Part shown: in pieces, positions 51,201 through 63,800 of the stretch
Layout of the letters: each line of letters starts with the position of its first letter
Position numbering within the stretch: position 1 is the first letter of the stretch
Source: Pseudorasbora parva
Lineage: Eukaryota; Chordata; Actinopteri; Cypriniformes; Gobionidae
Reading direction: 5' to 3'
DNA: 64,000 bases
Assembly (NCBI RefSeq): GCF_024679245.1
Contig: NC_090186.1
Coordinates: forward strand, 41,096,254 to 41,160,253
Notes under the pieces: generated by a model
What the model was told of the DNA's origin: nothing
What the model saw: the letters and a program-made list of their open reading frames with translations, nothing else
Databases searched by the model: none
Program-made: the position numbers and the translations under genes

Positions 51201-54200
51201 ACTCAGCAATGCAACCAATCCTGCTAAAGTTTCCGATTCTGGTGACATCACTTCCAAGAGAGCCTCACCTGAGATGGGCGTGGCTTCCCCAGGCGTCTCC
51301 TCCTCCTCCGACAGACACGGCACAGAGTCTCAGGGCGCCCAGAAGCGGCAGACTGTAGGTTACAAGGCTTTACCGTATCCACTGCAGAGACAGAACGGAA
51401 AGATCCTGTATGAATGTAACGTGTGCGGAAAGAACTTCAGTCAACTCTCAAACCTGAAGGTACATGGAATATATTTGTTTTTGGGAATTTCTATAGTGTC
51501 AGTGGTCCAATAAAAGTTTTATTTTCACTTGATGGTTAAAACACTTCATATTTTTAGATATTTTTTAAAATCAAGACAAAAAAATCATATAAAAACTGAA
51601 TAATAAAATATAATGAATACTATTATATCAGTAATATAATTTAATAATCTCTCTCTCTCATATATTTATATATATTATGGAGCCCCTAATGGTGATGGGG
51701 GAAAAAATGAGATGGGAAGAAAAATTCAATGCTTTTGTGTTCACCCATGAAACTTTGCTTTTGCTTGCAAAACTTTTGAGTTCTTTGTGAGTGAACGCAA
51801 AGCTTCTCGGGGGAACACAACATTTTTGCGAGAGAAATCAAACACATTGAAATAGATTTTTCATCACCATGTCCCTTAAGGGCCTCATCCCAAAATATGT
51901 GGTCTGTAAGATTTTTGTAATACGTCTCTTCTGTATACTGAAAAAACTCTTTTCTATTTTAATATATTTTAAGATGTAATTTATTTCTGTGAATGTTCAT
52001 CATCATTACTCCAGTCTTCAGTGTCACATGATCCTTCAGAAATCATTCTGAGGATTTTCTGCTCAAGAAACATTTCTCAATGTTGAAAACAGTTGCTTCA
52101 TATTTTCATAAATAGAAGTCTTACTGTCACTTTTGAATAATTTAATGCATCCTTGCTAAATAAAAGTTTGAATTTCTTTTAAAAAAAAATCATACTGACC
52201 ACAAACTTTAGAACTGTGGTGTATGTATATTAATATTTCTTTCTTTTTTTTGTTTTTACTAAATGTCTTTCTCCAGGTGCACCTGAGGGTTCACAGTGGT
52301 GAGAAGCCGTACAGGTGTGAAATCTGCAGAAGGGATTTCTCCCAGCTGGCTCATCTTCAGAAGCACATCCAGGTTCATACGGGAGAGAAACCACACGGAT
52401 GCCATGTAAGAACAGAAGGAGGAACAGCTGGTTGCTTTCTAGCGCCATTTTTACACCTGGTATTAAAGGGTTAGTTCACCCAAAAATGAAAATTATTTCA
52501 TTAATTACTCACCCTCATGTCGTTGGACACCCGTAAGACCTTCGTTCATCTTCAGAACACAAATGAAGATATTTTTGTTGAAAGCTGATGGCTGAGAAAG
52601 GCTTCAGAAAGGCCTCCATTGGCATTCAGTATGTTTCCACTGACCCACTCACAAGACTCATAAGAGGCACTAAAGACGTCGTTACAAAGTCCATCTCACT
52701 ACAGTGGCTGTACAATCATTTTACAATGCGACGGAAATAGTTATTGTGCGCACAAAAATCTAAATAACGACTTTATCCACCAAGTTATTGATGTGAACTT
52801 GACGGATGCACGAGAATCTGACGCAGCTCCACCGTTCAATACATGACCCGGAAAAGGAGGAGCGCCGATATCGTGTGAGTTCACGTCCGAGACCTACACG
52901 GAAGACAATAACTTGGTGGATAAAGTCATTATTTTGATTTTTTTGCGCACAAAAACTATTCTCGGTGTTTCGTAAGATTATTGTACAGCCACTGTAGTGA
53001 GATGGACTCTGTATCGACGTCTTTAGTACCTTTATGGGTCTTGTAAGTGGTCAGTGGAAATATACTGAATGCCAATGGAGGCCTTTCTGAAGCCTTTCTC
53101 AGCCATCAGCTTTCAACAAAAAATATCTTCATTTGTGTTCCGAAGATGAACGAAGGTCTTACGGGTGTCCAATGACATGAGGGTGAAATAATTCTCCTTT
53201 TTGGGTAAACTAACCCTTTAAGATGTGTTTTGGTTGATCGGATCCCAAGTGGACGACACTAAATACAGGTGTAAACGAGGCCTAAAACGCTTTAAGCTTG
53301 TCCAATTACGACCACTTCCAGAGGTAGTCGACCTCACATTAAACTGGATTGCTCTTAGAGTGTAAATGCTACGTTGTAAAGGTCGAATGAGTTCGAACAG
53401 CCACAAAAGACGTCTCCTCTCCGCCTCCTGACCTAATGCGTGAACATTATGGGAAGCGCACTAGCCAGACGGGATTTAAACTTTGTCGGCTAGCGACACA
53501 AGATTGGTTTAAAGATGAAAAATGTTCTCTCACCGTTCCTGATTTCTAACACACACACAGCATTCGGCTGGTCTTGCGGGTGTCAGAGCAGGAATGAAAG
53601 CTGATACTCGCTGTGTGTTTTTCTGTTGTGTCCTGGTGCGTTCATATGTAAATTGCGTGAGCTTATTTTGTCAATTAGATCAAAAGATATGAAAAAACCC
53701 ATACATTTACCCGCCCATAGACCCTCCCCTCGAAGAAATCAGGACAGAAGTGGTTGAAAGTGAACAAAAGAGACTTAATAACGCATCTTAATACCAGCTG
53801 TAAACAGGGCCTAGGAGAGTCAAAGGAGATCTCATTTGCTGTGATGTGTCTCATGTGCAGGTGTGTCACCGACGTTTCGCCAGCTGCAGTAACCTGAAGA
53901 CTCACCTGCGGCTGCACTCAGGTGAGCGGCCGTATGTCTGTAAGCAGTGCCCCGCCAGCTTCACCCAGCACATCCACCTGCGGCTCCACCGACGCCTGCA
54001 CGCCGCTCCACGCTCACACCAGTGCCCGCAGTGCCCTCGCAGGTACACACACCTGTGCAGCCTGCAGATCCACCTCCAGCAGTTCTGTCCCGCCTCCAGC
54101 GTCACAGGCTCCGCCTCTCAGCTGGACTCGGCCAATGACGAGATCGAGAGGTTTGATCTCAGCGAAGATGCAGAGAGCCTCGAGGCTGATATGAAGACGG

Positions 54201-54301
54201 AGTCTATAAAAAAGATGTGCCGGGTGATCTGGACACAGGTACTTGAAGGTTCTTCAGTCCTACAGCAGGGAGGAGCACATGTCCAAATAATAAAACAATG
54301 A
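45036..54301 (+). CDS. prdm1: PRDM1 (Blimp-1)-type zinc-finger repressor, divergent paralogue
   Basis: PRDM1 is a nuclear DNA-binding repressor that drives terminal differentiation (plasma cells, slow muscle, neural crest). Six coding exons join in phase: 45036-45218, 48624-48746, 50167-50428, 50678-51459, 52277-52405, 53861-54301, total 639 residues plus stop. The conserved SLPRNL precedes the PR domain (about residues 62-170: [30 protein letters not shown]). A linker with [12 protein letters not shown] follows. Five zinc fingers lie at 434-456, 462-484, 490-512, 518-540 and 546-568, the last C2HC as in PRDM1. Oddities: the VWYC motif that ends the PR domain is VGRS here, the acidic N-terminal block is reduced, and the C-terminus stops about 70 residues after finger 5. 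I infer a fast-evolving teleost duplicate, not prdm1a; the letter is not assigned. Confidence 0.92.
45219..47948. other. prdm1 intron after the first coding exon
   Basis: Repetitive-looking intron with fragments such as GTCCAAAATCGCCCCCTATA (about 46398) that also occurs near 33297. No exon or intact element is recognised. Confidence 0.45.
47949..48425 (-). mobile_element. hAT-like transposon fragment
   Basis: It begins TAGGGCTGTAACGATACACC, a hAT-type terminal sequence, followed by CGATTCGGTTCGTATCACGA. It contains a BED finger on the minus strand. The far end is not found, so it is truncated. In the prdm1 intron before the PR-domain exon. Confidence 0.7.
48292..48414 (-). pseudogene. BED zinc-finger remnant, ZBED/hAT type
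   Basis: Reads [14 protein letters not shown], then [20 protein letters not shown] and a stop: 40 codons. The VW..F and CxxCxK pattern is a BED finger. No start or catalytic part. Confidence 0.75.
48624..48746 (+). CDS. prdm1: prdm1 PR-domain exon a
   Basis: Residues 62-102: [20 protein letters not shown] to NINRKHIWM. Acceptor TTGTTAG, donor ATG/GTACGT. Corresponds to the human exon with IPKGTRFGPL and NANRKYFW. Confidence 0.93.
49145..49600 (-). repeat. Dispersed repeat R, copy 6 (inverted)
   Basis: Contains TTTCTGAAGGATCATGTGAC. In the prdm1 intron between the two PR exons. Confidence 0.8.
50167..50428 (+). CDS. prdm1: prdm1 PR-domain exon b
   Basis: Residues 103-190: [59 protein letters not shown]. 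Acceptor GCCAAG, donor CAAC/GTGAGT. The end (VGRSLGY) replaces the conserved VWYCRDF. Confidence 0.93.
50678..51459 (+). CDS. prdm1: prdm1 linker and finger 1 exon
   Basis: Residues 190-450. Acceptor TTTCCAG, donor AAG/GTACAT. It has [13 protein letters not shown], a low-complexity Ser/Pro-rich linker, then [20 protein letters not shown] and the first finger up to LSNLK. The reading frame is open well before any ATG. Confidence 0.93.
51950..52215 (+). repeat. Dispersed repeat R, copy 7
   Basis: Contains CAGTGTCACATGATCCTTCA. It ends about 60 bp before the finger-2 exon. Confidence 0.8.
52277..52405 (+). CDS. prdm1: prdm1 finger 2 exon
   Basis: Residues 451-493: [20 protein letters not shown] and [19 protein letters not shown]. 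Acceptor CTCCAG, donor CAT/GTAAGA. 129 nt, phase 0 at both ends. Confidence 0.95.
52467..53217. mobile_element. TTAA-flanked foldback MITE, 751 bp
   Basis: TTAA lies at 52463-52466 and 53218-53221. The ends are AGGGTTAGTTCACCC and GGGTAAACTAACCCT, and the arms stay inverted for about 300 bp (ACAGTGGCTGTACAATCATT against AATGATT-like complement). It sits inside repeat B, which has an empty site at 22649-22652. The superfamily is piggyBac- or Kolobok-like by its TTAA target. Confidence 0.9.
53218..53815. repeat. Dispersed foldback repeat B, copy 2 (right part)
   Basis: Together with 52445-52466 it makes one copy of the family at 22629-23707. The right end AATACCAGCTGTAAACAGGG mirrors the left end. 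In the last prdm1 intron. Confidence 0.8.
53861..54301 (+). CDS. prdm1: prdm1 last coding exon, fingers 3-5
   Basis: Residues 494-639 and stop TGA at 54299. It reads [20 protein letters not shown], fingers 4 and 5 ([13 protein letters not shown]), then [19 protein letters not shown] donor-like ACACAG/GTACTT occurs at 54239, so the last 20 residues could instead be replaced by another exon. Confidence 0.9.
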   Translation: MCHRRFASCSNLKTHLRLHSGERPYVCKQCPASFTQHIHLRLHRRLHAAPRSHQCPQCPRRYTHLCSLQIHLQQFCPASSVTGSASQLDSANDEIERFDLSEDAESLEADMKTESIKKMCRVIWTQVLEGSSVLQQGGAHVQIIKQ

Positions 54302-55706
54302 ATCGTCCAGCCCGCTTTCTCCAAAGGTTTCCATTAAACGAGAAGGTGATCTGTAAGGTAAATTGTCTGACATTTGTAAGAGATGCACAATCTTGGCGGT
54401 CTACATGGTGTTCTTTGTGATTTCCTGTTTTATAGTTTTATATGTGTTTCATTTATATATTATACATACATTTTTAGTTGTTTTTCTTTGTACTAGACTG
54501 GCTTATCATTTAAAAATGTATAAAAGGAGTCAATTAATTTTTATCCAAAGCAACAGTAAAGACATTTAGAGTGCTGCACAAGATTTAAATGCTGCTCAAA
54601 TTATCCTGAAATGTTTTATCTCTGTGTCTACAAAAATATGAAGCAGCACAACTGATTTCAACATTGAAAATAATTTCTGAAGGATCACGTGACACTGAAG
54701 ACTTGAGTAATGATGCTGAAAATTCAGCTTTGATCACAGGAATATATTTCATTTTAAAGTATATTCAAACAGTAATACATTGTTATACTATTTCACATTA
54801 TTACTGTTTTTACTTTATTTTTGATTAAATAAATGCATCCTTATTGTGAGACGTATTTCAAAAACATGATCAAATCTTATCGACCCCAAACTTTTGAACG
54901 GTAGTATGTATGTATATATACCACACACTTTATTGAATTTTGTACATTTGAATGTCTATGTTTAAGTTATGTTTTTTAAAAGTCCAAAATTATCACATTT
55001 TTTGTCATATCTGTAGATTGAACAAGCAAACCAAAAAAACACAAACATGCTTTCAGATAAGAGTTGACTATATGATAAAGGTATATTTTGGATGAACAAT
55101 TCTCAGGACAAGAGTATTTTATAAAATTTCAAGTTTGAGAAAACTGGCATGTGTTTTATATGTTGTAATTTTATCTAATTTATTAATTAGTGCAATTTCT
55201 GTTTCCAAAAACAGTGGTTTAATATTTTTATATGGTTTATTTTCCATTTGTGCGATTTCATGATTTTTTTTTGTTGATGTTTTGCATTTTAAACAACCAT
55301 TAAATAGACAATACTACATTGTAAATACGTGTGGCGTTTTTCTTAACTGTGTGTGTGTGGGTGTGTTTAGCTGATATCACGTTTCTCTTGTGTTGTCCCA
55401 CAAAAGCATCTGTTTGTAAACATCCGGGTCACCGTTACACTTACACTCTAACAGACACACGCAGCCATAGGTAGGACTACACAGAATATGACAATCAACG
55501 AATTATAATAAAAAAAATTAAAAAATCCATCTATTTATACAACAATATGAATTTATTAGCGGATGCGCGTTACTGTCTCTTTAATAGTCCAGAAGCGTGA
55601 CGTCAGATATTTTGACAGGGCGACAGAGAGGAGAAACCGAATCCGCCGCTGACAACAACAACAAACACAAAGATGTCTCGAGCAACGCCGAGTCCTGGTC
55701 GGTGAG
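54302..55706. other. prdm1 3' UTR and xkr5 upstream region
   Basis: Only 1.4 kb separates the prdm1 stop from the xkr5 start. It holds a copy of repeat R. The 5' end of xkr5 (about 55580-55706) is CpG-rich. No other gene is visible. Confidence 0.5.
54545..54905 (-). repeat. Dispersed repeat R, copy 8 (inverted)
   Basis: Contains TGAAGGATCACGTGACACTG and ends CCCCAAACTTTTGAACGGTA, the reverse of the family start. Confidence 0.8.
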
Positions 55707-55809
55707 ATGCCGGTAACGGAGCGGAGAGGATGCGGCGCGTGGTCGAGCTGCTGGCGCGTGCTGCTGCTCGCTGCGTCCGCGCTCGTGCTGCTGGCGGAGA
55801 GAGCGGCGC
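55707..55809 (+). CDS. xkr5: xkr5 exon 1
   Basis: Residues 1-35: MPVTERRGCGAWSSCWRV, LLLAASALVLLAERAA, the first membrane segment. Donor GCGC/GTGAGT. It is followed immediately by an in-frame stop if unspliced. Confidence 0.88.
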
Positions 55810-56297
55810 GTGAGTGACCTTACACCGCATCACAGGTGCATCTAATGCACCCCATTTATCACTTTAACGATCGTTACCATACGCATTAACCATAAGTTAC
55901 CATGGCACTATTATTGTAGATGTCCAAAATCCATAATACGTCCAGAAATATGGTCTAATACATGTCTGAAATACCATGCAACCATGATGCCTGTTCGGAA
56001 AAATGTTAAATCCACGGTGCTTTTCTGTTCTTTTTTGTGATGGTGTGATTGCATGTTAAATGCTACTGGCTCTGGTAGAAATAGAATGCAGACGTGGGTT
56101 GTGAAATAATACTTAAATAGAAAACAATAGCATGGTACTACAATGGATTTTTGGACATGTGTACCATCATGGTATTCTTGGAAGACACATTCATTTTTAT
56201 ATAAATCATTTCTAAAAACATGTTCTATATTAATTACTATTTTTTAAAATTATTATCAAGTCTTTAATGTATTAATTTAACAAATGCTATTTTTTTG

Positions 56298-56338
<41 letters not shown>

Positions 56339-57739
56339 CACACACACAGGCTTTTGACGTTTTTAAAGGGGTGGTTCTGTGTTTTTTTCTAGGCTTGGTT
56401 GTGTTTATGGGGCGCAGTATAACATGTCTTAATACTTCTTCTTTTTTTAAACGCCGTATTTTTCTTCTATTCTCCCTTTATTCCACACCGCTGTCTCCAC
56501 TGTCCTTTGAACGGCTCATTTGCTTCCTGCTTCTATGAAGCCCATCCCTCCAAAAATGCAATGGTCTTAGATTGGTTAGATGGCCAAATGTAGTTTCCTG
56601 TATTTTTATTGGCTGAAGTGCCAAGCACAGGTTGTCCGGAAATGCCACGCCCCTTACCATTACGGGCAGAAGTCACCTCTGCGGAGACTAGCGAGGGTTT
56701 ATGATGTCATCAACCAGGGAAGAAGCTCGCTGTAGTCCAAACCGGCCATTTTTGTAGGCAATACACTGCCATAACTTTAAAAGACAATATCTCCGTTTGC
56801 ATTGAACTTTCAGCGCTGTAACTTTACAGATATAATACTGTTTATGCTCAAGCAGCAACATTACACACTAACTAAAGTTAAAAAAGTGAAATCGCATGCA
56901 AACACCCCTTTAAAGAAGTCTCTAATGCTAAACAAGGCTGCATTTATTTTATTAATAATACACAAAAAACAAACAAAACAAAAAACAGTAATGTTGTTAA
57001 ATATTATTAAAATGTAAAATAACTGTTTTCTATTGGAATATGTTTAAAATGTGATCAAAGCTGAATTTCATCATCATTACTCCAGTCTTCAGTGTCGCAT
57101 GATCCTTCAGAAATCATTCTGATATGATTTGCTGCTCAGGAACCATTTATGATTATTAGTATCAGTGTTATAAACATTTGTGTAAAAATATTTTTAGGAT
57201 TCTTTGATGAATTGAAAGTTCAAAAGAACAGTATTTTTCTGAAATAGAAACCTTTAGACGTTTAAAACATAACATTTTCTTTGTATCAAGTTGAAAGTAA
57301 TTAATTTCCTATCCACTACCAAAATACATATTGTTCCGACAGCTTTAGAGATTTAAGGGTCCGTGAAACGCCTGATCTATCAAAGCTTGACAGTCAGAAA
57401 TGACAGATCACAGAATCATTTAACCCGGATTTACTGTGATATAATCTCATCCCATTCCCCTGCTCTTTTGTTCGAGATAATCTCATACGATTCAAAAACA
57501 TATTCACTGCACAGATGGAGGTGTTTGGTAACTCGTGTTCTCTGTGTTGTTCATCAGTGGTCTCCTGTGTGGCCTTCTACCTGTGGCAGGAGGAGCTGTG
57601 CTTGGCCGGACTGACCTTTGCCCTCTTGCTGCCGGGGTCACTGGTGCAGGTGTTGAGTTTCAGATGGTACAGGGCCGACGGAGACAAACGGACAGGCCAC
57701 AATTTCATCATACACACCCTTCACCTGGGCATCTTCAAA

Positions 57740-57836
<97 letters not shown>

Positions 57837-60800
57837 TCTAAAGGAATAATTCCTTCAAAAATTATAATTCAGTTTGTCAGCCCAAACTCCTTAAATGTAA
57901 AATATTTACTTTAAGTAAGTACCCCTTCAGAATTTACGTTTTTAAATTAAATATATATTTATTTGGTAACACTTTACGATAAGGTCCCATTAGTTAATGC
58001 ATTCACTAACAAAATATTTGTTTCAGTATTTATTTATTTCTGTAAACTTTAGTTTAGAATTTACTTTACTCATTTATTTTAGTTTATGTTGAAATGATCA
58101 TAAACTAAGTTGACTTAATGCTGTAGAAAAATTGTTCATTGCTAGTTTATGGTAACTAATGCAATTAACTAATTGAAACATATTGTAAAAATGTTTATTT
58201 AGTCAGTTTCCAAATCTTTATTGATAATTATACTTAGATATCGAAAAGTTTGTTTATAAATTATATCGCAGTTTCAGTTTTAATTAAATTATTTGTGCGT
58301 CCCCATTTGATTATTTTGATTTCACATACAATTGAATTAATTACTAGCTTTTCTGAACCCCCTGCGGTTCTCCTTATGAACATCCATTTAGAAAACCCTG
58401 ATTTATTCTTGCTCATGTTAATCTGTTTTTTATCTGTCGAATGTCTGATTTTTGGATAATCTGTTTCTTGAAGATTTGATGAGAATGAAACTTGAACTGA
58501 ATGGACATTCAACATTAAACTTGAGCTCAATAACGACACTATTGTCTTGTGTAGAGCTGCTTATAGCAGAATTCATCCCGTTTCATAATTAATGAACTTT
58601 TACACAGTTATTGAACTGAACTCACTCAGTTGAAATTTGTCTCATATTTGATGAATTTTACATGGATTCTGCTACCTTCCTGTTAACTCTTTCCACTACC
58701 AGCGTTTTTGATCATTTTCACAGAAATGTCGTGGCCCCCAGAATATTTTGTTGTTTAAATATCTGAAAATGATTTAAAATTTTGTTTATCAATCAAATAA
58801 AAATTAGTTTATCAGTTTTAAACAAAAAACCCATTTTATTCTAGCTTCTTGCAATATTTTAAACTCTTGAATGTGGGTAAGTTTCATTAGAAAAAGCAAA
58901 ATTTTGAGTGAAAATCATGTTTTTGTCAAAGGCCTGTATCAGATTCAGAGCGATGATCAAAACACAGATGTAATAGATCGAGTTCATCAACTCCCCCAAA
59001 GCTTCACAGTCCTGTAGCTCTTTCAAAAATGTATTTATATTCTGTTTAATGATAATGATAACGTTATTTTACCTATGCATATGATTACATATGATATCGC
59101 TTGTTTCTGCATTTTCTTCGCATGTGTTTGGATTTAAAGATTCTTTCAGAAGACGCCATAGCGTATAACCGTATAACAGTGAAAAAACAGAAAGCTGGAT
59201 ATTTCCGTCAATGGCAGGGAAAGAGTTAATACTGTGAAGCTGCTTTGAATGGTCCCTTGACTTGATGTGTGTTGTGTGTCAGATTTTGGGATTGCAGTGT
59301 GCGTGAATGGACAGCTCGGGGCTCGTCGCAGTCACATGCGCAGGAGGTGATGCAGCAGGCGGACGTGTCTGCTTTGCGTATGCTGGAGGTCTTGCTGATG
59401 ACTGTACCGCAGACGCTCCTGCAGACGTACGCTCTTACCGTTACCAGCTACGGCCTCTCATCTCCAGGTCAGTCCTGAGCTCAGTTACAGAGAGACACCT
59501 AATTGAAAACAGTACTTATGGCCAGCAGCCATATCACCCTATAGCCCAAGACTGGTTTCCCGCTGAAGCTAAGCAGTGCTGAGCCTGGTCAGTACCTGGA
59601 TGGGAGACCAACTGGGAAAAATAAAGTAGCTGCTGGTAGAGTAAGGCCAGCAGGGGGCGCTCACCCTGTGGTCTGTGTGGGTCCTAACACCCCAGTATAG
59701 TGATGGGGACACTATACCGTCCTCCGGATGAGACATTAAACCGAGGTCCTGACTCTCTGGTCATTAAAAATCCCAGGACGTTCTTCGATAAAGAGTGGTG
59801 TAACCCAGTCATCCTGGTCAAATTTGCCCATTGGCCTCTGTCCATCATGGCCTCCTAATTATCCCCCTCTCCTGATTGGCTTGATCACTCATTCTCCTCT
59901 CCACCATAAGCTGGTGTGTGGTGAGCGTTCTGGTGCAATATGGCAGGTGGATGCTGCACATTGGTGGTGTTTTGAGGAGATTCCCCCCTTCAATGTAAAG
60001 CGCTTTGAGTGCCCTGAAAAGCACTATATAAATGTAACTAATTATTATTATTATTATTACTTCCAAACATTTATAGATAACCGTGTGTGTGTTTGCCTGT
60101 CGTATCCGTCTGCAGTCGCTCTGAGCGGTGCCATGTGTTTGCTCTCGCTGTCCTGGGCGCTGGTGCTGTACAGTCGGGCCTGTTGCTTGATCCGTCCTGG
60201 GCATTTGCAGATGCCCCCTGCGGCGCTCCTGTGCCAGCTGCTGTGGAGGGCGGGCATGTTAGCCGCCCGCTTCACCAGCCTCGCCCTGTTCACCCGCACC
60301 TTCGGCTGCTGGGTCATCGGGGTCATGGGTGAGTCTGCATGAAGATGATAGATGTGCATGCTCAGGTTCGGTTAGTAAATTACCAATGACATATCTGAAG
60401 GACTGTACACTTTGACGTCAGTAAGATTTTTTGAAAAAGTAATTAATTTGACTGAATTGACAGTAAAGACTTTTAAAATGTTACAAAGGATTTCTATTTT
60501 AAATAAATCCTGTTCTTTTGAACTTTCGATTCATCAAAGAATCCTGAATTTGTTTATCACAGCTTCCACAAAAAGCATGTTTTCTGTTTTCAACATTATT
60601 ATTAATAATAAATGTTCCATGAGCAGCAAATCATCTTAGTAGAATGATTTCTGAAGGATCATGTCACAAAATTCAGCTTTTCGTCACAGGAATAAATTAC
60701 ATTTAAAAATGTATTTATATAGAAAATAGTTGGTTCAAATTGCAATACTATTTCACAATATAACTATAAAAAATCTTATCGGACACAAACTTTTGAATGG

Positions 60801-63800
60801 TAGACTGTATGATTTCATGCTACAATCAAAAGAAAAGAAAACATTTATAAAGAAAAAATATAAAATAAAACAATATATTTAAAAAAAAAAAATTTAATTA
60901 AACAAAATTACACAATTAAAAAAGTAAATTTTTAATTGTGACCATTCATTTCTGTTGCATTGTATTGAAAATGAACATTTTACAACAATATTTTTACTCA
61001 TCCCTCAGTTTGTTAAAATAAGTTTCTTAATCTTTGTGTCTCATGTTCTCAGCGTCTCATTGGTTGATGGCCGCGCTGTGGTTGGTCTCCCAGCAGACTG
61101 ATATATATGTGGGTCAGTGGTCATGGCGCGTGTTTAACGTCATTCTGGGAGGCGTACACGTGTTCCTGTTTCTCAACGTGAAGGACGGACCATCCCGGTT
61201 CCGGATGGCAGGATTCTATACGGTACGAACACACAATCTTAATGAGGGCATGAGATATATTTGTAGAGGATCTGTGCTAATAATAACTATTTACACCATC
61301 AAAAACTCTCGTATTTTTAGAGCCTGTGCAGAATGTTCTGTTCCTTTAAGCATTGGAGTGACAGCTCTGTGGTTTCTGTGCTGTGTAGGTGATGCTCCTG
61401 GAGAATGTTACACTGCTATTGGCTGCATCTGACATCCTGACTGATGCATCATGGGATAGCCTGACCGTTCCCACTGCTGTGCTGTGCAGCTTTCTGCTCG
61501 GTGAGAGTGTGTGTATGTGTGTTTGTGATAGTAAGACAGATCTCGATAACAAAGGCTTCATATTATGAACATAATGTAATGTAGACACCCAAACGCAATG
61601 AAAGTGTTTTGTGTCTTTATGTTTGTTATTGGTTGAAGTGCATTTTTCTTTCAAATTTTGGGGTCACTATGATTTTTTTTAGTGTTATGGAAAAAAGTCT
61701 CTTACTCTCTAATATTGTGAAATATTATAACAATTTAAAATGACGTTTTTCTACTTGAATATATTTAAAAATATAATTTATTCCTGTGATCAGCATCATC
61801 ATTACTCCAGTCTTTAGTGTCACATGATCCTTCAGAAATCATTCTGATATGATGATTTAGTGCGCAAGCATTTTATTATTATTATCAATGTTGAAAAGCT
61901 GCTTAATATTTTTGTGGAAACGTTATTTTTAGCATTTATTTGAAATCAACATCTTTGGAGATTAATGCAAAACTGAAAGTGCACTTTTACCATTAATAGG
62001 CATTTTAGGCATTATTACCCTTTCATCACATGTGCATTTTTGTGTATTATTCTGCAAGACCTCTGAAACTATATTACATAAAAATATGTCTCTGAAAGAG
62101 TCATGAAAATTATGAGTAATTTCACTGTGCTTAAATATTGAAATGACAAATATATAAAGTTTGATAGGAAAATAAACTAAATGGATGAAAGGCTAGTTAA
62201 AGAGTTATATTTATTACATAGTACATTATAATTATTAATTTATTATAATAACATTACATTATTACAATAATTAAACAATTATTTTTATTAAATACATGTT
62301 TAATCTTAAAGGGTTACTTCAGCGATTAGCATATGGCTTTGTATCAGTAGAAAGAAACCTTTTGCTGGCCTGAGGCTAAAGACTACAACCAGCAGAGGGA
62401 GCCATTTCCGCATGTTTTCAACTCGGACATGGTGGGAGATCGCACTCACAGCTCAGCTCGCAGCTGCAGCCTCAGGCATTCATGTAAACGGTGCGGCCGG
62501 TGGAGCAAAGTAAAGTGTTTCAACTTCTCAAACTAATTCCTGTGAAAGTTAAGCTTCCAAAGGCATGAATTGAAAACGCGCCAGACTGAACACGCGCTGT
62601 GAATCTATGCCGTGGACGCGTTTACCTCAGCTCTCATCATGAGCTCATCCATGACTGTCAATGTAATCTGACTCCTGCAGCGTTTTGTGCTGTGAGACTC
62701 CCTCAGCGGCTAAATCACATTGAACAGACACGTTCAGTTTTTAATTGTAGTGTCTGTTCTCTAACTGAACTGATTTTATGAAGATGAACGCCGTGGGATA
62801 GTGATCCAGTGATTCAGTAGCGGTGGCTTTGGAAATGGCCTCACAGGGCAGCGAAGCATTCTGGGAATTGTTGTCTTTTGTCCCCATGAGACAAAAATAC
62901 ATTTCTGTCTTTTCTCAGTCTAGAAAGCACCAAATAAAAAAATTATTTCACGTTTCTACTACATTAATGACCCAGTTTAAATACAGATTCATCCTCCCAG
63001 CGCTGAAGTACTCCTTTAAAAAAACTGACAAATCTTAAAGAAAGTGATCGTATGGATTGATTTCAGAGCATCTGTAGTTCAAATATGAATTTGTCTTGAT
63101 TCATACCCGCCCTCCTCCAGTAACACTTGCATTTGATAGTTTTCAGCTAAATTAAATGTATTCCTCTCTATCTTTCTCAGGTTTGACATCCTTGATTTTG
63201 TACTATCGTTTCCTGCATCCCAAATCCACTGAAATCTCTCAGGGTTTGAGACGACGGGCACACATGGGCCGAGAGTGTCTTCAGCAGGGCAATTCGTCCT
63301 TCTCTCTGGGGGACAAAAGTCTTCCTCCGGCCCCTCATCCCATCCTCTTCCCGTCCTCTCATCCTTCCTTCTCCCTCTCTGGGATTCCCGGCTCTCTGCT
63401 GGAGCATCCCGGGAGTTGCGGTGTGAAGCTGGATGGCGAGTGCCGCCACCATCACTGGTTGCTGATCCGTCTCGCCCTAAAAACCGGCGACCCGGCTAAG
63501 ATTAACGGGGCGTATGGGGCGGGCGGAGTATCCGGCATACTGATGGGGGATCAGAAGGGAGAAATCCTTGAAGACGGGTGTGTGTCCACTTCTGAAAGCC
63601 GGGACGACACAATGGCCGACTGCAGGGAAGAGTTTGAGAGCGTGAGTGAAGCCAGAGAGGAAGAGGAAGCAGGTGAGGATGAGAGTCTCGAAATGGAGAG
63701 CCCGTTAGAGTCGCCCGTCTCGGAGTGCAAGAGGAGCTCGCCGGAGGGAAAGTCTGTGCTCGGGGACAGTCCGGAACACAATTACTGCCCCACCGAATCC

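Noticed and set aside
52430..53220. Local hairpin as a regulatory element of prdm1
   Set aside because: The inverted arms belong to a MITE with TTAA target duplication and an empty site elsewhere.
57515..57849. ORFs of about 105 residues with Cys-Val repeats
   Set aside because: They read exon 2 of xkr5 through its donor into the GT microsatellite, or in the wrong frame.
59515..59620. Functional 5S rRNA gene
   Set aside because: The 5S-like part runs into a SINE body and (ATT)n tail and has several changes; it is a retroposon.
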